This document shows, one piece after another, positions 52,433-60,819 of a DNA stretch of 64,000 nt (positions are counted from its first letter, which is position 1; each line of letters opens with the position of its first letter). The notes beneath the pieces are model-generated. The model saw only the letters and a list, made by a program, of their open reading frames with translations. It was not told where the DNA came from and searched no databases. This stretch comes from Azonexus sp. (GTDB lineage Bacteria > Pseudomonadota > Gammaproteobacteria > Burkholderiales > Rhodocyclaceae), in assembly GCA_017983615.1 (NCBI GenBank), contig JAGOBB010000001.1, positions 682,001 through 746,000 on the forward strand. The letters are read 5' to 3'. The position numbers and the translations under genes are program-made.

Positions 52433-52465
52433 CGGGCCTGGTTGATGCCCGGGAAGCCAGGCCCG
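52433..52465. repeat. Inverted repeat in the spacer before the ArsR gene
   Basis: CGGGCCTGG (52433-52441) pairs with CCAGGCCCG (52457-52465) over a 15-base loop, without a T-run. It lies in the 254-base spacer between the small minus-strand gene and the ArsR gene. Nothing else clear was seen there apart from the ArsR promoter. Confidence 0.5.
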
Positions 52466-52519
52466 GCAGAGGTTTCAGGTCTTAGGTCGAGCCGCGGCAA
52501 GGGTTACGCGCAGAAGTTC

Positions 52520-52555
52520 TTGACAGCAACATGTCGATATAACTAAGATTATCGA
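52520..52555 (+). promoter_or_regulatory. Promoter and possible operator of the ArsR gene
   Basis: TTGACA at 52520-52525 is followed after 18 bases by TAAGAT (52544-52549). An inverted repeat TCGATA-N10-TATCGA (52534-52539 and 52550-52555) covers the -10 and ends at the base before the ATG, where a self-repressing ArsR dimer could block transcription. The predicted start point is so near 52557 that the mRNA would be leaderless unless translation starts at 52602. Confidence 0.55.
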
Positions 52556-52556
52556 T

Positions 52557-52868
52557 ATGAAATCAGATTACACCCAAACCATCCCGCCCGAGTGGCTGGC
52601 GATGTCGAAAATTTTCGTGGCGCTGGGCGACGAGCATCGCCAGCGCATCCTGCTGCTGTTCGAGCCGGGCGAGCGGCTCAACGTCGGGCAGATTGCCGAG
52701 GTATCGACGCTGGCCCGGTCGACCGTCTCGCATCACCTGAAGATTCTCCACGATTCCGGTGCGCTGGCTTCCGAGAAGATCGGCAAGGAGGTCTGGTTCT
52801 GGATCGACCGGCCGGTGCTGGAAACCACCTTTACCAATGTCCTCGATTATCTGAAGGAAAACTGCTGA
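52557..52868 (+). CDS. ArsR-family repressor
   Basis: A 103-residue winged-helix protein. FVALGDEHRQRILLLF and the recognition helix segment LARSTVSHHLKILHDSGAL are typical of ArsR/SmtB. No paired cysteines of a metal site are present (only a terminal Cys), so the signal is probably not a metal. ATG 52557 is used; ATG 52602 would give a protein beginning right at the conserved fold. The stop shares one base with the next ATG (TGATG), so the repressor is coupled to a phospholipid acyltransferase gene. Confidence 0.88.
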   Translation: MKSDYTQTIPPEWLAMSKIFVALGDEHRQRILLLFEPGERLNVGQIAEVSTLARSTVSHHLKILHDSGALASEKIGKEVWFWIDRPVLETTFTNVLDYLKENC

Positions 52869-55012
52869 TGTTGCGCTCCCTGTTGCGGCCGCTATTGCGC
52901 GGCCTGGCCCGGCTGCTATTTCGCGTCGAAGTCCCGTTGAATCAGGCTGATTTCAGGCACCAGCGCCTGCTGGTTGTCGCCAACCACGAGTCCTTTCTTG
53001 ATGGCTTGCTGATTGGCCTGTTCCTGCCTATCGACCCGGTTTTCGTCGTCCATACAACCATCGCGGAGAACTTTTTCTTCCGCATTCTGCTGTCGCAGGT
53101 CGATTATCTGGCCGTCGATCCGACCAGCCCGATGGCCATGAAGAAAGTCATCCGGCTGATCGAATCCGGTCGCCCGGTGGTTATCTTCCCGGAGGGGCGG
53201 ATCACGCTGACCGGCTCGCTGATGAAGGTCTACGACGGCCCGGCCTTCGTCGCCGCCAAGACCGGCGCGACCGTGGTGCCGGTGCGCCTCGACGGCGCTT
53301 CGCGCAGCTATTTTTCGCGGCTTTCCGGCCGGCATCCGCGCGCGCTGTTCCCGAAAATCCGCCTGAGCATCCTGCCCGAGCGCCATTTCCCGATGCCGGA
53401 AGGCGCGACCGCCAAGCTGCGCCGGCGCAAGTCCGGCGAGCAGATGCGCAAGCTGATGCAGGAGATGATTTTCGCGTCGCGCCCGCAACAGACGCTGTAC
53501 GCCGCGTTGTGCGACACGGTGGAGATCCATGGCCGCCGTCGCCGCCTGCTGGAAGACGTCAAGCAGGTCGAGTATTCGTATAACGACCTGCTGAAAATGG
53601 CGCTGATGCTTGGCCGCCAGATCGAGCGCCTGACGCAGCCTGGCGAGCGGGTCGGCCTGTTGCTGCCCAATCTGGCGCCGACCGTCGGCCTGATCTTCGG
53701 CCTGACGGCCCGCCGCCGCATTCCGGCCATGCTCAACTACACGGCTGGCGTCGAGGCCATGCAGGCGGCCGTTGATGCCGCTGAACTGAAGACGGTGGTT
53801 ACCTCGCGCGCCTTCGTCGAGCAGGCAAAACTGGCCGATAAGCTGGCGGGCCTCTCCGGCGTGCAGTTGGTCTATCTGGAAGACGTGCGCGAATGCATCG
53901 GCCTCGGCGACAAGCTCTGGCTGGTGCTGTGGGCGCTACACTTCCCGCGCGCCTTCGCGCTGACGGCCTCGCCGGAAGATGCGGCGGTGGTGTTGTTCAC
54001 CTCCGGATCGGAAGGCAAACCGAAGGGCGTCGTACTGCCCCACCGGGCCATTCTCGCCAACATCGCGCAGATCCGCTCGGTGATCGACTTCTCGGTCTAC
54101 GACAAGGTCTTGAACGCGCTGCCCATCTTTCACTCCTTCGGACTGACCGCCGGCGCGCTGCTGCCGGTGCTGTCCGGCGCCAGTCTCTTCCTCTACCCGT
54201 CGCCGCTGCACTACCGGGTGATCCCCGAGCTGGCCTACGACCGCGGATGCACCATCCTGTTCGGCACCTCGACCTTCCTGGCCAATTACGCCAAGTTCGC
54301 CAACCCCTACGATTTCTACCGCCTGCGCTACGTCGTCGCCGGCGCCGAGAAGCTGTCGGAAGCGGTGCGCGCCACCTGGTTCGAGAAATTCGGCGTGCGC
54401 ATCTTCGAAGGCTACGGCGCCACCGAGACCGCGCCGGTGCTGGCCGTGAACACGCCGATGGCCTACAAGACGGGCACCGTTGGCAACCTGCTGCCGGGTA
54501 TCGAGCACAAGTTGCTGCCGGTGCCGGGCATCGAAGCGGGCGGCATCCTGCATGTGCGCGGCCCCAACGTGATGGCCGGCTACCTCAAGGCCGACAAGCC
54601 CGGCGTGCTGCAGGCGCCTGCTTCCGAAGCGGGCGAAGGCTGGTACGAGACCGGCGATGTCGTCGAGCTGGACGACGACGGCTTTGTCAGGATCGTCGGC
54701 CGCGTCAAGCGCTTCGCCAAGATCGCGGGCGAAATGGTCAGCCTGGAAGTGGTCGAAAAGCTGGCCACCGCCACCTCGCCGGCCATGGTTCACGCCGCCT
54801 CCAGCCAGCCCGACCCGGCCAAGGGCGAGGCGCTGGTGCTGTTTACCACCGACGGCGACTTGAGCCGCGAACTGCTCGCCGCCAAGGCGCGAGAAACCGG
54901 CGTCCCGGAACTGGCCGTGCCGCGCAAGATCCACCGCGTCGAAGCGCTGCCACTGCTCGGTACCGGCAAGGTCGATTACGTGACGCTGAAGCGACTGGCC
55001 GAGGCGGTATGA
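52868..55012 (+). CDS. Aas-type acyltransferase/acyl-ACP synthetase
   Basis: A 714-residue two-domain enzyme. The N-terminal PlsC acyltransferase has NHESFLD (His40, Asp45) and FPEG at 107-110. The C-terminal AMP-forming ligase has FTSGSEGKPKG at 377-387, GYGATETAP and TGDVVELDDDGF. This is the layout and length of E. coli Aas, which reacylates lysophosphatidylethanolamine and activates fatty acids on ACP at the inner membrane. It is coupled to the ArsR gene upstream. Repeat copy C begins 14 bases after its stop, and the LplT-type gene follows. Confidence 0.9.
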   Translation: MLRSLLRPLLRGLARLLFRVEVPLNQADFRHQRLLVVANHESFLDGLLIGLFLPIDPVFVVHTTIAENFFFRILLSQVDYLAVDPTSPMAMKKVIRLIESGRPVVIFPEGRITLTGSLMKVYDGPAFVAAKTGATVVPVRLDGASRSYFSRLSGRHPRALFPKIRLSILPERHFPMPEGATAKLRRRKSGEQMRKLMQEMIFASRPQQTLYAALCDTVEIHGRRRRLLEDVKQVEYSYNDLLKMALMLGRQIERLTQPGERVGLLLPNLAPTVGLIFGLTARRRIPAMLNYTAGVEAMQAAVDAAELKTVVTSRAFVEQAKLADKLAGLSGVQLVYLEDVRECIGLGDKLWLVLWALHFPRAFALTASPEDAAVVLFTSGSEGKPKGVVLPHRAILANIAQIRSVIDFSVYDKVLNALPIFHSFGLTAGALLPVLSGASLFLYPSPLHYRVIPELAYDRGCTILFGTSTFLANYAKFANPYDFYRLRYVVAGAEKLSEAVRATWFEKFGVRIFEGYGATETAPVLAVNTPMAYKTGTVGNLLPGIEHKLLPVPGIEAGGILHVRGPNVMAGYLKADKPGVLQAPASEAGEGWYETGDVVELDDDGFVRIVGRVKRFAKIAGEMVSLEVVEKLATATSPAMVHAASSQPDPAKGEALVLFTTDGDLSRELLAAKARETGVPELAVPRKIHRVEALPLLGTGKVDYVTLKRLAEAV

Positions 55013-55026
55013 GTACGCCAAAACCA

Positions 55027-55062
55027 AAATGCTACGGTCGGCCCGAAAAAAAGGCCAAATTC
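55027..55062 (-). repeat. Dispersed 36-bp repeat, copy C
   Basis: Copy C lies in the 106-base spacer between the Aas-type and LplT-type genes and points against them. It differs from copy B at one base of 36. In the shared frame it reads EFGLFFGPTVAF. Confidence 0.88.
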
Positions 55063-55118
55063 AAAACATGTTTTGCGGGTGCCCTCAATACTCGCCAATT
55101 CTTCGCTGCGAGCCACGC

Positions 55119-56999
55119 ATGAGCGGTCAATTCGGACTCCTTAAACAGAAGCGCTTCGCGCCTTTCTTCGCCACCCAGTTCCTCGGCGCCTTCAACGACA
55201 ACCTGTTCAAGAACGCGCTGGTTGTCCTGCTGACTTTCCAGGCCGCCCAATGGACGACGCTGGCGCCGGGGCTGCTTGCCAATATGGCGGCTGGCATCTT
55301 CATCCTGCCCTTCTTCCTGTTCTCGGCGACCGCCGGGCAACTGGCCGACAAATACGACAAGGCGATGCTCGCCCGCCTGGTCAAGGTGCTGGAAATGGTG
55401 ATCATGGGCGTCGCCGCCGCCGGTTTCTTCCTGCACAGCCTGCCGGTCCTGATGGGCGCGCTGTTCCTGCTCGGCTGCCATTCGACGCTGTTCGGGCCGG
55501 TCAAGTACGCGATCATCCCGCAGCATCTGCACGACGACGAACTGGTCGGTGGCAATGCGCTGATCGAGGCTGGTACCTTCGTCGCCATCCTGATCGGCAC
55601 GCTGGCCGGCGGGCTGCTCGCCGGTTCGGTCGAGCATCCGGTCTGGATTGCGGTCGGCGGCTTCGTCGTCGCGGCGGCCGGCTACCTGACCAGCCGCGGC
55701 ATTCCGGCCGCGCCGGCACCGGCGCCGGAACTCAAGGTCAATCTCAACCCGTTCAGCGAAACCTGGCGCAACATCGCTTTCGCCCGGCAGAACCGCACGG
55801 TTTTCCTGTCCATTCTCGGCATCTCGTGGTTCTGGCTCTACGGCGCGCTGTTCCTCGCCCAGTTTCCGGCCTACGCCAAGTTCGTGTTGGGCGGCGGCGA
55901 GTCGGCGGTGACGCTGCTGCTCGCAACCTTCACGGTCGGCATCGGCATCGGTTCGATGCTCTGCGAGCGGATGTCCGGCAAGCATGTCGAAATCGGCCTG
56001 GTGCCCTTTGGCTCGATCGGCCTGACGCTGTTCGGGCTGGACCTCTACTTCGCCTCGCCGGTCGGGATGGCCGGCACAACCCCGCACGAACTGCTCGCGC
56101 TGCTCAGCATCCCGGCCGTCTGGCGCGTGCTGTTCGACCTGATGATGCTCGGCGCCTTTGGCGGCTTCTTCATCGTGCCGCTTTACGCGCTGGTCCAGCT
56201 ACGCAGTTCGCCCGAACACCGGGCGCGCATCATCGCCGGCAACAATATTCTCAACGCGCTGTTCATGGTCGTCGGCGCCCTGGGGGCGGCCAGCCTGCTC
56301 GGTGCAGGGCTGTCGATCCCGGCGTTGTTCGGGCTGGCGGCGCTGTTGAACGCCGTGGTGGCGATCTACATCTACGGCCTGGTGCCGGAATTCCTGCTCC
56401 GCTTCATCGCCTGGCTGCTGGTCAAGGCGGTGTACCGGCTGCGCACGGAAGGCATCGAGCACATCCCGCAGGAAGGCGCCGCCGTGCTGGTCGCCAACCA
56501 TGTCAGTCTGATCGATGCCGTGATCATCATGGGCGCCTCGCCGCGACCAATCCGCTTCGTGATGGACCACCGCATCTTCAATACGCCATTGCTAGGCTTC
56601 ATCTTCCGCCACTGCGGGACGATCCCCATCGCCTCGGCCAAGGAAGATCCGGCCGTGATGGAAGCGGCGTTCGCTGAGGTGGCCAGGGCGCTGGCCGATA
56701 GCGCCCTCATTGGCCTGTTTCCGGAAGGCAGCGTAACGCGCGACGGGGAGCTGCAACCATTCCGACCCGGCATTACCCGCATCCTTGAAGCGAGCCCGGT
56801 GCCGGTTGTGCCGATGGCCCTTTCCGGCCTGTGGGGCAGCTATTTTTCGCGGATCGATGGCGAGGCGATGAAGACACCGTTCCGGCGCGGGGTGTTTTCC
56901 AGAATCAGGCTGCGCGCCGGGGAGGCCGTTCCGGCAGCGGAAGCGATGCCAGAGCGGTTGCAGGGGGTGGTGCGGGAGCTTATGAGGGATGAGCGGTGA
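55119..56999 (+). CDS. LplT-type transporter fused to a PlsC acyltransferase
   Basis: A 626-residue membrane protein. Residues 1 to about 410 are a 12-segment major-facilitator transporter starting MSGQFGLLKQKRFAPFFATQ, with FLGAFNDNLFKNALV typical of LplT, the lysophospholipid flippase that works with Aas. A second PlsC domain follows (NHVSLID, His461 and Asp466; FPEG 534-537). E. coli LplT lacks this domain. Together with the upstream gene this makes a transporter plus two acyltransferases plus one ligase. The start follows the spacer containing repeat C and lacks a strong Shine-Dalgarno. Confidence 0.88.
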   Translation: MSGQFGLLKQKRFAPFFATQFLGAFNDNLFKNALVVLLTFQAAQWTTLAPGLLANMAAGIFILPFFLFSATAGQLADKYDKAMLARLVKVLEMVIMGVAAAGFFLHSLPVLMGALFLLGCHSTLFGPVKYAIIPQHLHDDELVGGNALIEAGTFVAILIGTLAGGLLAGSVEHPVWIAVGGFVVAAAGYLTSRGIPAAPAPAPELKVNLNPFSETWRNIAFARQNRTVFLSILGISWFWLYGALFLAQFPAYAKFVLGGGESAVTLLLATFTVGIGIGSMLCERMSGKHVEIGLVPFGSIGLTLFGLDLYFASPVGMAGTTPHELLALLSIPAVWRVLFDLMMLGAFGGFFIVPLYALVQLRSSPEHRARIIAGNNILNALFMVVGALGAASLLGAGLSIPALFGLAALLNAVVAIYIYGLVPEFLLRFIAWLLVKAVYRLRTEGIEHIPQEGAAVLVANHVSLIDAVIIMGASPRPIRFVMDHRIFNTPLLGFIFRHCGTIPIASAKEDPAVMEAAFAEVARALADSALIGLFPEGSVTRDGELQPFRPGITRILEASPVPVVPMALSGLWGSYFSRIDGEAMKTPFRRGVFSRIRLRAGEAVPAAEAMPERLQGVVRELMRDER

Positions 57000-57142
57000 C
57001 AGTCGCCACGGTCCTGGCCAACGGGCCTGCTTGCTGGAAAAACGACTTAATATGCATAATGGGTCCATTTGCATCAATTCAGATCCAGCCCCAGCGGGGT
57101 GGCCTAATAACTATTGAGCTCCATGTGGCTTAGAGGAACAAC

Positions 57143-57772
57143 ATGAAACGTTTGATATTGCTCGTGCCATTTCTAGCTGCCTCATGCGCAAACCCCATCA
57201 ATCTGCGTACTGCAAACGAGTATTTTCGTGGGGGACAAAATAATGTTGCCAAGGGTGACTGGTTCAAGGCGCGAATGTCATTTGGCCGCGCATTGACAAA
57301 CGCCGATCTCGGTAATGCCAACGACGCAGTAAAAGCAGTCTATGCCTACGAGTACGGCCGTACTTCTGGAGTCATCTGCGATTGGGCTGAATCGGAAAAA
57401 GGCCTTCTGAAGGCATTGGATTTGGATGCAAAAACCAATGGCCCCGTTCATATGTCACTTGTAGAGCTGGCACGTATGAACAACGCAAAGGGTGATCTCC
57501 AAAATTCGGAGAAATACTTTGACCAAGCAAAACAGTCCTTGGACAAAGTTCAAGCAGACACGAGAGATTCAATCGGGTATGCCAATATTTTGAAGGAATA
57601 TGCCGAAATTCTTTCACGCCTAGGCAAAGTCGAAGACGCAAAGCTTTTAAAGAAACGTGAAGAAGATATTCGTGGCGTATTCAAGGACAGATCTAGTAGT
57701 CACGACCAAACGCCTTATGGTCGTCATTGTGACCAAAACCCGAACTATGCAGATCCCAAACGCCTGAACTAA
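57143..57772 (+). CDS. TPR-like lipoprotein of atypical composition
   Basis: A 209-residue lipoprotein: the short signal MKRLILLVPFLAASCANP has a lipobox with Cys15. The body has TPR-like helical repeats (AKGDWFKARMSFGRAL; AKGDLQNSEKYFDQAKQSL). The gene and about 140 bases before it are visibly richer in A and T than all neighbours, with codons such as TTT, AAA and ATA, a sign of recent transfer. A weak promoter TTGCTG-N18-CATAAT (57031-57060) is possible. The function is unknown; a similar lipoprotein often stands beside type VI or surface-assembly genes, but none is here. Confidence 0.75.
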   Translation: MKRLILLVPFLAASCANPINLRTANEYFRGGQNNVAKGDWFKARMSFGRALTNADLGNANDAVKAVYAYEYGRTSGVICDWAESEKGLLKALDLDAKTNGPVHMSLVELARMNNAKGDLQNSEKYFDQAKQSLDKVQADTRDSIGYANILKEYAEILSRLGKVEDAKLLKKREEDIRGVFKDRSSSHDQTPYGRHCDQNPNYADPKRLN

Positions 57773-57991
57773 TCGTTTGGGCGGGAAGTTTGCTATGGCG
57801 CTTCCCCTAAAGTTCAAGTCTCCACAAGGTCCGTTTCTCCGAGCAGGCAACTTCCACTTAGGGAACTCTGCCGCCGTTCGCGTAGCCTCCAGTATTTCGA
57901 TTTTGGCCATTTTTCCCGGCTGACCGTAGCATTCCGCTTCCGTCCGGCAGCCCACCGTTAAAATGGCGTCTTTTCCTCCTTCCGCTCCGCC
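57773..57991. other. Spacer with repeat copy D
   Basis: These 219 bases have a 6-bp inverted repeat GGGAAG/CTTCCC soon after the lipoprotein stop, still in AT-richer sequence. Repeat copy D lies near the right end, about 57 bases before the next start. No further gene is seen. Confidence 0.5.
57899..57934 (+). repeat. Dispersed 36-bp repeat, copy D
   Basis: Copy D is the most diverged copy, but aligns without gaps and keeps the whole core GACCGTAGCATT. In the shared frame it reads DFGHFSRLTVAF. It stands 57 bases before the 253-residue gene. Confidence 0.8.
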
Positions 57992-58753
57992 ATGACCACA
58001 GTCACCCCGATTCCCGCCGATCAACTCGCCTCTCTGGCCAATGCCGACACCCAGCGGCTGGCGGCGCGGATGGCGCAGGATGTTTTTGCCGGCGTCTTTC
58101 GCCAGGCGGCGACGCCCGATGCGGCGCCGGATGTTGGCGTGCTCGGCGAGGTGGCGGCGCACTGTGCCAACTGGTGCCGGGCCGGCGCCAGTGACGAGGC
58201 GCGGGCCTTGCGTCTGGCGCTGCTGATCAGCGGTCTCGACCAGTGGGGGCTGGCTTACACGCAGGCCTTCAAGCTGGAGGCCATTCACCCGCTGACGGCG
58301 CTGATCGGTGGCTTGCGTACGCGGCTGGATGCGCGCGATGACATGCTGTTCCAGAAATATTTCGAGCAAATCGCCACGGTCGAGGCCGATGCCATCGATT
58401 TCAAGGTCGAATTGCGCCGCGCTATCCATCTGGCGCTATGGCACGCCATGGCTGCCTGCGAAACGGCCGAGCAGGTCGAAGGCATCGTGCAGCCGCTGGG
58501 TAGCCTGATGGTGGCGCTTAACCAGCAGATGCCGGAACTCGGTTGGCGCCTGCTGGCCGACGCGCTGGCCAATATCCAGATCGGCCTGTTGTCCGGGGCG
58601 GCGCCGGCCTCGGCGCTGGCCGAGGAGGGGACGCAGCAACTATTCGCCTCGCTGCGTCATGCGCTGCCGGCGGAGCGTTACCAAGCGATCCTGGCCTATT
58701 CCGGGCAGGTGGTAGTGGGCTGGCAGCAGGCCAGGCAGGCCACCACCCACTAA
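57992..58753 (+). CDS. Protein of unknown function, 253 residues
   Basis: A mostly helical, Ala/Leu-rich cytosolic protein (MTTVTPIPADQLASLANADT start) without signal peptide, membrane segment or recognised motif. Two Cys-containing stretches (HCANWCR near residue 55; AACETAEQ near 152) do not form a clear metal site. GC-rich third positions match the surrounding genes, so it looks native and expressed. Nothing in the neighbourhood suggests a pathway. The start is preceded by a CTCCGCC stretch rather than a good ribosome site. Confidence 0.65.
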   Translation: MTTVTPIPADQLASLANADTQRLAARMAQDVFAGVFRQAATPDAAPDVGVLGEVAAHCANWCRAGASDEARALRLALLISGLDQWGLAYTQAFKLEAIHPLTALIGGLRTRLDARDDMLFQKYFEQIATVEADAIDFKVELRRAIHLALWHAMAACETAEQVEGIVQPLGSLMVALNQQMPELGWRLLADALANIQIGLLSGAAPASALAEEGTQQLFASLRHALPAERYQAILAYSGQVVVGWQQARQATTH

Positions 58754-58823
58754 GTCGTCGGGGTTCCCGGTCTGACCGGGGAATCAGGCGGTCGGGCCCA
58801 AACGGCCAGCCGCCCTGTCCTGC

Positions 58824-59363
58824 TTAGTGATCGCGGCCACGGCCGTGCCCACGGTCATCGTCGTGCCGGTCATGCCTGTCGTCACGTCGTTCATCGCGAC
58901 GGTCATGACGTCGATCGTGACGGTCGTCGCGGCGGTCTTCACGCCAATCTTCGCGGCGCTCGTGGCGAATCTCGTGACGACGCTCGTTGTGAAAATCGCG
59001 GCGGTCATAGTCGCGATGGCCGTAGTGGCGCTCCCGGTAGACCGGGGAGTATTCCCGTTGATACCACTCGTCGCGGACGAAATAGACGCGCTCGCCGCAG
59101 GCGTGATAGCGATGGCAGTACTTGTGCCAGTGCTTGGCGTGGCCAGGCGGGACGCGCAGGTAGAGCGGCGGGCGGCCGTAGGGCACGGCCTGGATCATCA
59201 CCGGTTCGGGATAGAGCAGGACCGGTGCCGGAAAGCCGCCGATGTCGAGGCGGCCATAGAAGCCGGGTTGGCCGATGCTGACCGAGACGCCGACATCGGC
59301 GGCCTGGGCGGCGGGGCTGAGGATGGCGGCTGCAATGGCGACCGCGAAGAGAAAGCGTTTCAT
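58824..59363 (-). CDS. Secreted His/Arg/Asp-rich protein
   Basis: A 179-residue protein from the ATG at 59363, with signal peptide MKRFLFAVAIAAAILSPAAQ (cut after AQA). The mature N-terminal part (about 23-110; PVMIQAVPYGRPPLYLRVPP, HAKHWHKYCHRYHACGERVYFV) has conserved-looking His and two Cys. The C-terminal third consists of imperfect repeats of Arg, Asp and His (DRHDRR units), encoded by a low-complexity stretch at 58840-58990. It could bind metals or polyanions in the periplasm. A 7-bp hairpin (59385-59391 with 59399-59405) lies in its 5' leader. Confidence 0.7.
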   Translation of the reverse strand: MKRFLFAVAIAAAILSPAAQAADVGVSVSIGQPGFYGRLDIGGFPAPVLLYPEPVMIQAVPYGRPPLYLRVPPGHAKHWHKYCHRYHACGERVYFVRDEWYQREYSPVYRERHYGHRDYDRRDFHNERRHEIRHERREDWREDRRDDRHDRRHDRRDERRDDRHDRHDDDRGHGRGRDH

Positions 59364-59509
59364 GATGAGTGTCCTATTTTGGTTCGTGGCCAAGTAACGG
59401 CCACGATCGCCTGGCGGCTGACGTCCGAATGTAACAGCACGTTAATGGTGTGACGAAATTGCCCCCGGCGGGTTCGATGGCGGACCGGTGGGCAGGGTAA
59501 AATCGCCGG

Positions 59510-60400
59510 ATGAACTGGCCTGCGCTCAAGGAAAAACTCGATCTGTACGAAAAGCTGATGCGGCTCGACAAGCCGATCGGCATCCTGCTGCTGCTCTGGC
59601 CGACGTTGTGGGCATTGTGGCTGTCGTCGTTCGGCCGGCCGGACTGGGTCGTGCTCTGGGTCTTCGTGCTCGGCACGGTGCTGATGCGCTCCGCTGGCTG
59701 CGTGATCAACGACTACGCCGACCGCGATTTCGACAAGCATGTCGAGCGCACCAAAGAGCGCCCGCTGACCGCCGGCAAGGTGACCACGAAGGAAGCGCTT
59801 GCTCTCTTTGCTGGCCTCTCGTTAACGGCCTTCGTCCTGGTGCTGCTGCTCGGCAAGCCGCTGGTCATCGCGATGTCGGTGCCGGCGCTCTTTCTCGCCG
59901 CCAGCTACCCATTTACCAAGCGTTTCCTGGCTATCCCGCAGGCCTACCTCGGCATCGCCTTCGGCTTTGGCATCCCGATGGCCTATGCGGCGCACCTCGG
60001 CGAGGTGCCAGCCGAGGCCTGGTGGCTGCTGCTCGCCAATGTTTTCTGGGCGGTCGCCTACGACACCGAATACGCCATGGTCGACCGCGAAGACGACCTG
60101 AAGATCGGCATCAAGACCTCGGCGATCACCTTCGGCCGCTTTGACGTGGCGGCGGTAATGGCCTGCTATGCGGCGACGCTGGCGATCATCGCCGGGGTTG
60201 GCTACATGCTGCATCTCGGCCCCGCCTTCTACGCCGGTCTGGCCGTCGCCGCCGGCATCATGGGCCTCCATTTCACCTGGATCCGCGGCCGCGAGCGCAT
60301 GGCCTGCTTCAAGGCCTTTCTGCACAACAACTGGGTCGGCGCGGTCATTTTTGCCGGCATCGTTGTCGATTTTCTGGTTTCCGGAAGGAGCTTCGGATGA
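59510..60400 (+). CDS. ubiA: 4-hydroxybenzoate octaprenyltransferase
   Basis: UbiA attaches the polyprenyl tail to 4-hydroxybenzoate in ubiquinone synthesis. The 296-residue membrane protein has the two Asp-rich motifs that bind prenyl diphosphate through magnesium: NDYADRDFD at 67-75 and [12 protein letters not shown] at 185-196. About nine membrane segments are present. Its stop overlaps the start of the cytochrome gene as ATGA. With ubiD two genes later it makes a ubiquinone cluster; no ubiC precedes it. Confidence 0.96.
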   Translation: MNWPALKEKLDLYEKLMRLDKPIGILLLLWPTLWALWLSSFGRPDWVVLWVFVLGTVLMRSAGCVINDYADRDFDKHVERTKERPLTAGKVTTKEALALFAGLSLTAFVLVLLLGKPLVIAMSVPALFLAASYPFTKRFLAIPQAYLGIAFGFGIPMAYAAHLGEVPAEAWWLLLANVFWAVAYDTEYAMVDREDDLKIGIKTSAITFGRFDVAAVMACYAATLAIIAGVGYMLHLGPAFYAGLAVAAGIMGLHFTWIRGRERMACFKAFLHNNWVGAVIFAGIVVDFLVSGRSFG

Positions 60401-60819
60401 GAAATCTGGTTTTTGCCCTTTTTTTGCTGCCGACCGTAGCATTTGGCGAAGATGCCCGGCAACTGGCCAAATTGCCGGCGGCGGCGCAGGAATCGCTGCG
60501 TCAGGAAATGCTCGACAACCTGGTCGCGGTCAATGAGGTGCTGACCCTGATGGCCGAAGGCAAGGTCAAGGAAGCCGGCGAGGCGGCCGAGGCCAAGCTC
60601 GGTGTCTCGGCCATGGGCAAGCATCGCGGCAAACCGATGGACGCCCGGCCCGGCCCGCACATGCCGCCGGCCATGCACGGCATCGGCATGGACGGCCACA
60701 AGGCGGTCAGCGAATTTGCCGCCGTGGCCAAAACCGGTGACCGCGACAAGGCCCTGGCCCTGCTGCCCAACCTCACTTCAGCCTGTGTCGGCTGCCACTT
60801 TTCGTATCGCACCCGATGA
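60397..60819 (+). CDS. Small c-type cytochrome (cytochrome c'-like)
   Basis: A 140-residue periplasmic protein. The signal peptide [17 protein letters not shown] is cut near residue 18. The mature part is helical, Ala-rich and has one heme motif CVGCH at 130-134 near the C terminus followed by FSYRTR, as in cytochromes c' and c-556. A His/Met-rich middle part ([20 protein letters not shown]) is unusual. Codons 5-16 are repeat copy E, so the signal peptide is made of the dispersed repeat. It overlaps ubiA and ubiD by 4 bp each. Confidence 0.85.
   Translation: MRNLVFALFLLPTVAFGEDARQLAKLPAAAQESLRQEMLDNLVAVNEVLTLMAEGKVKEAGEAAEAKLGVSAMGKHRGKPMDARPGPHMPPAMHGIGMDGHKAVSEFAAVAKTGDRDKALALLPNLTSACVGCHFSYRTR
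60409..60444 (+). repeat. Dispersed 36-bp repeat, copy E (inside a gene)
   Basis: Copy E lies wholly within the cytochrome gene and encodes [12 protein letters not shown], the hydrophobic core and end of the signal peptide. It aligns without gaps to copies A-D and keeps the invariant core. Confidence 0.85.
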
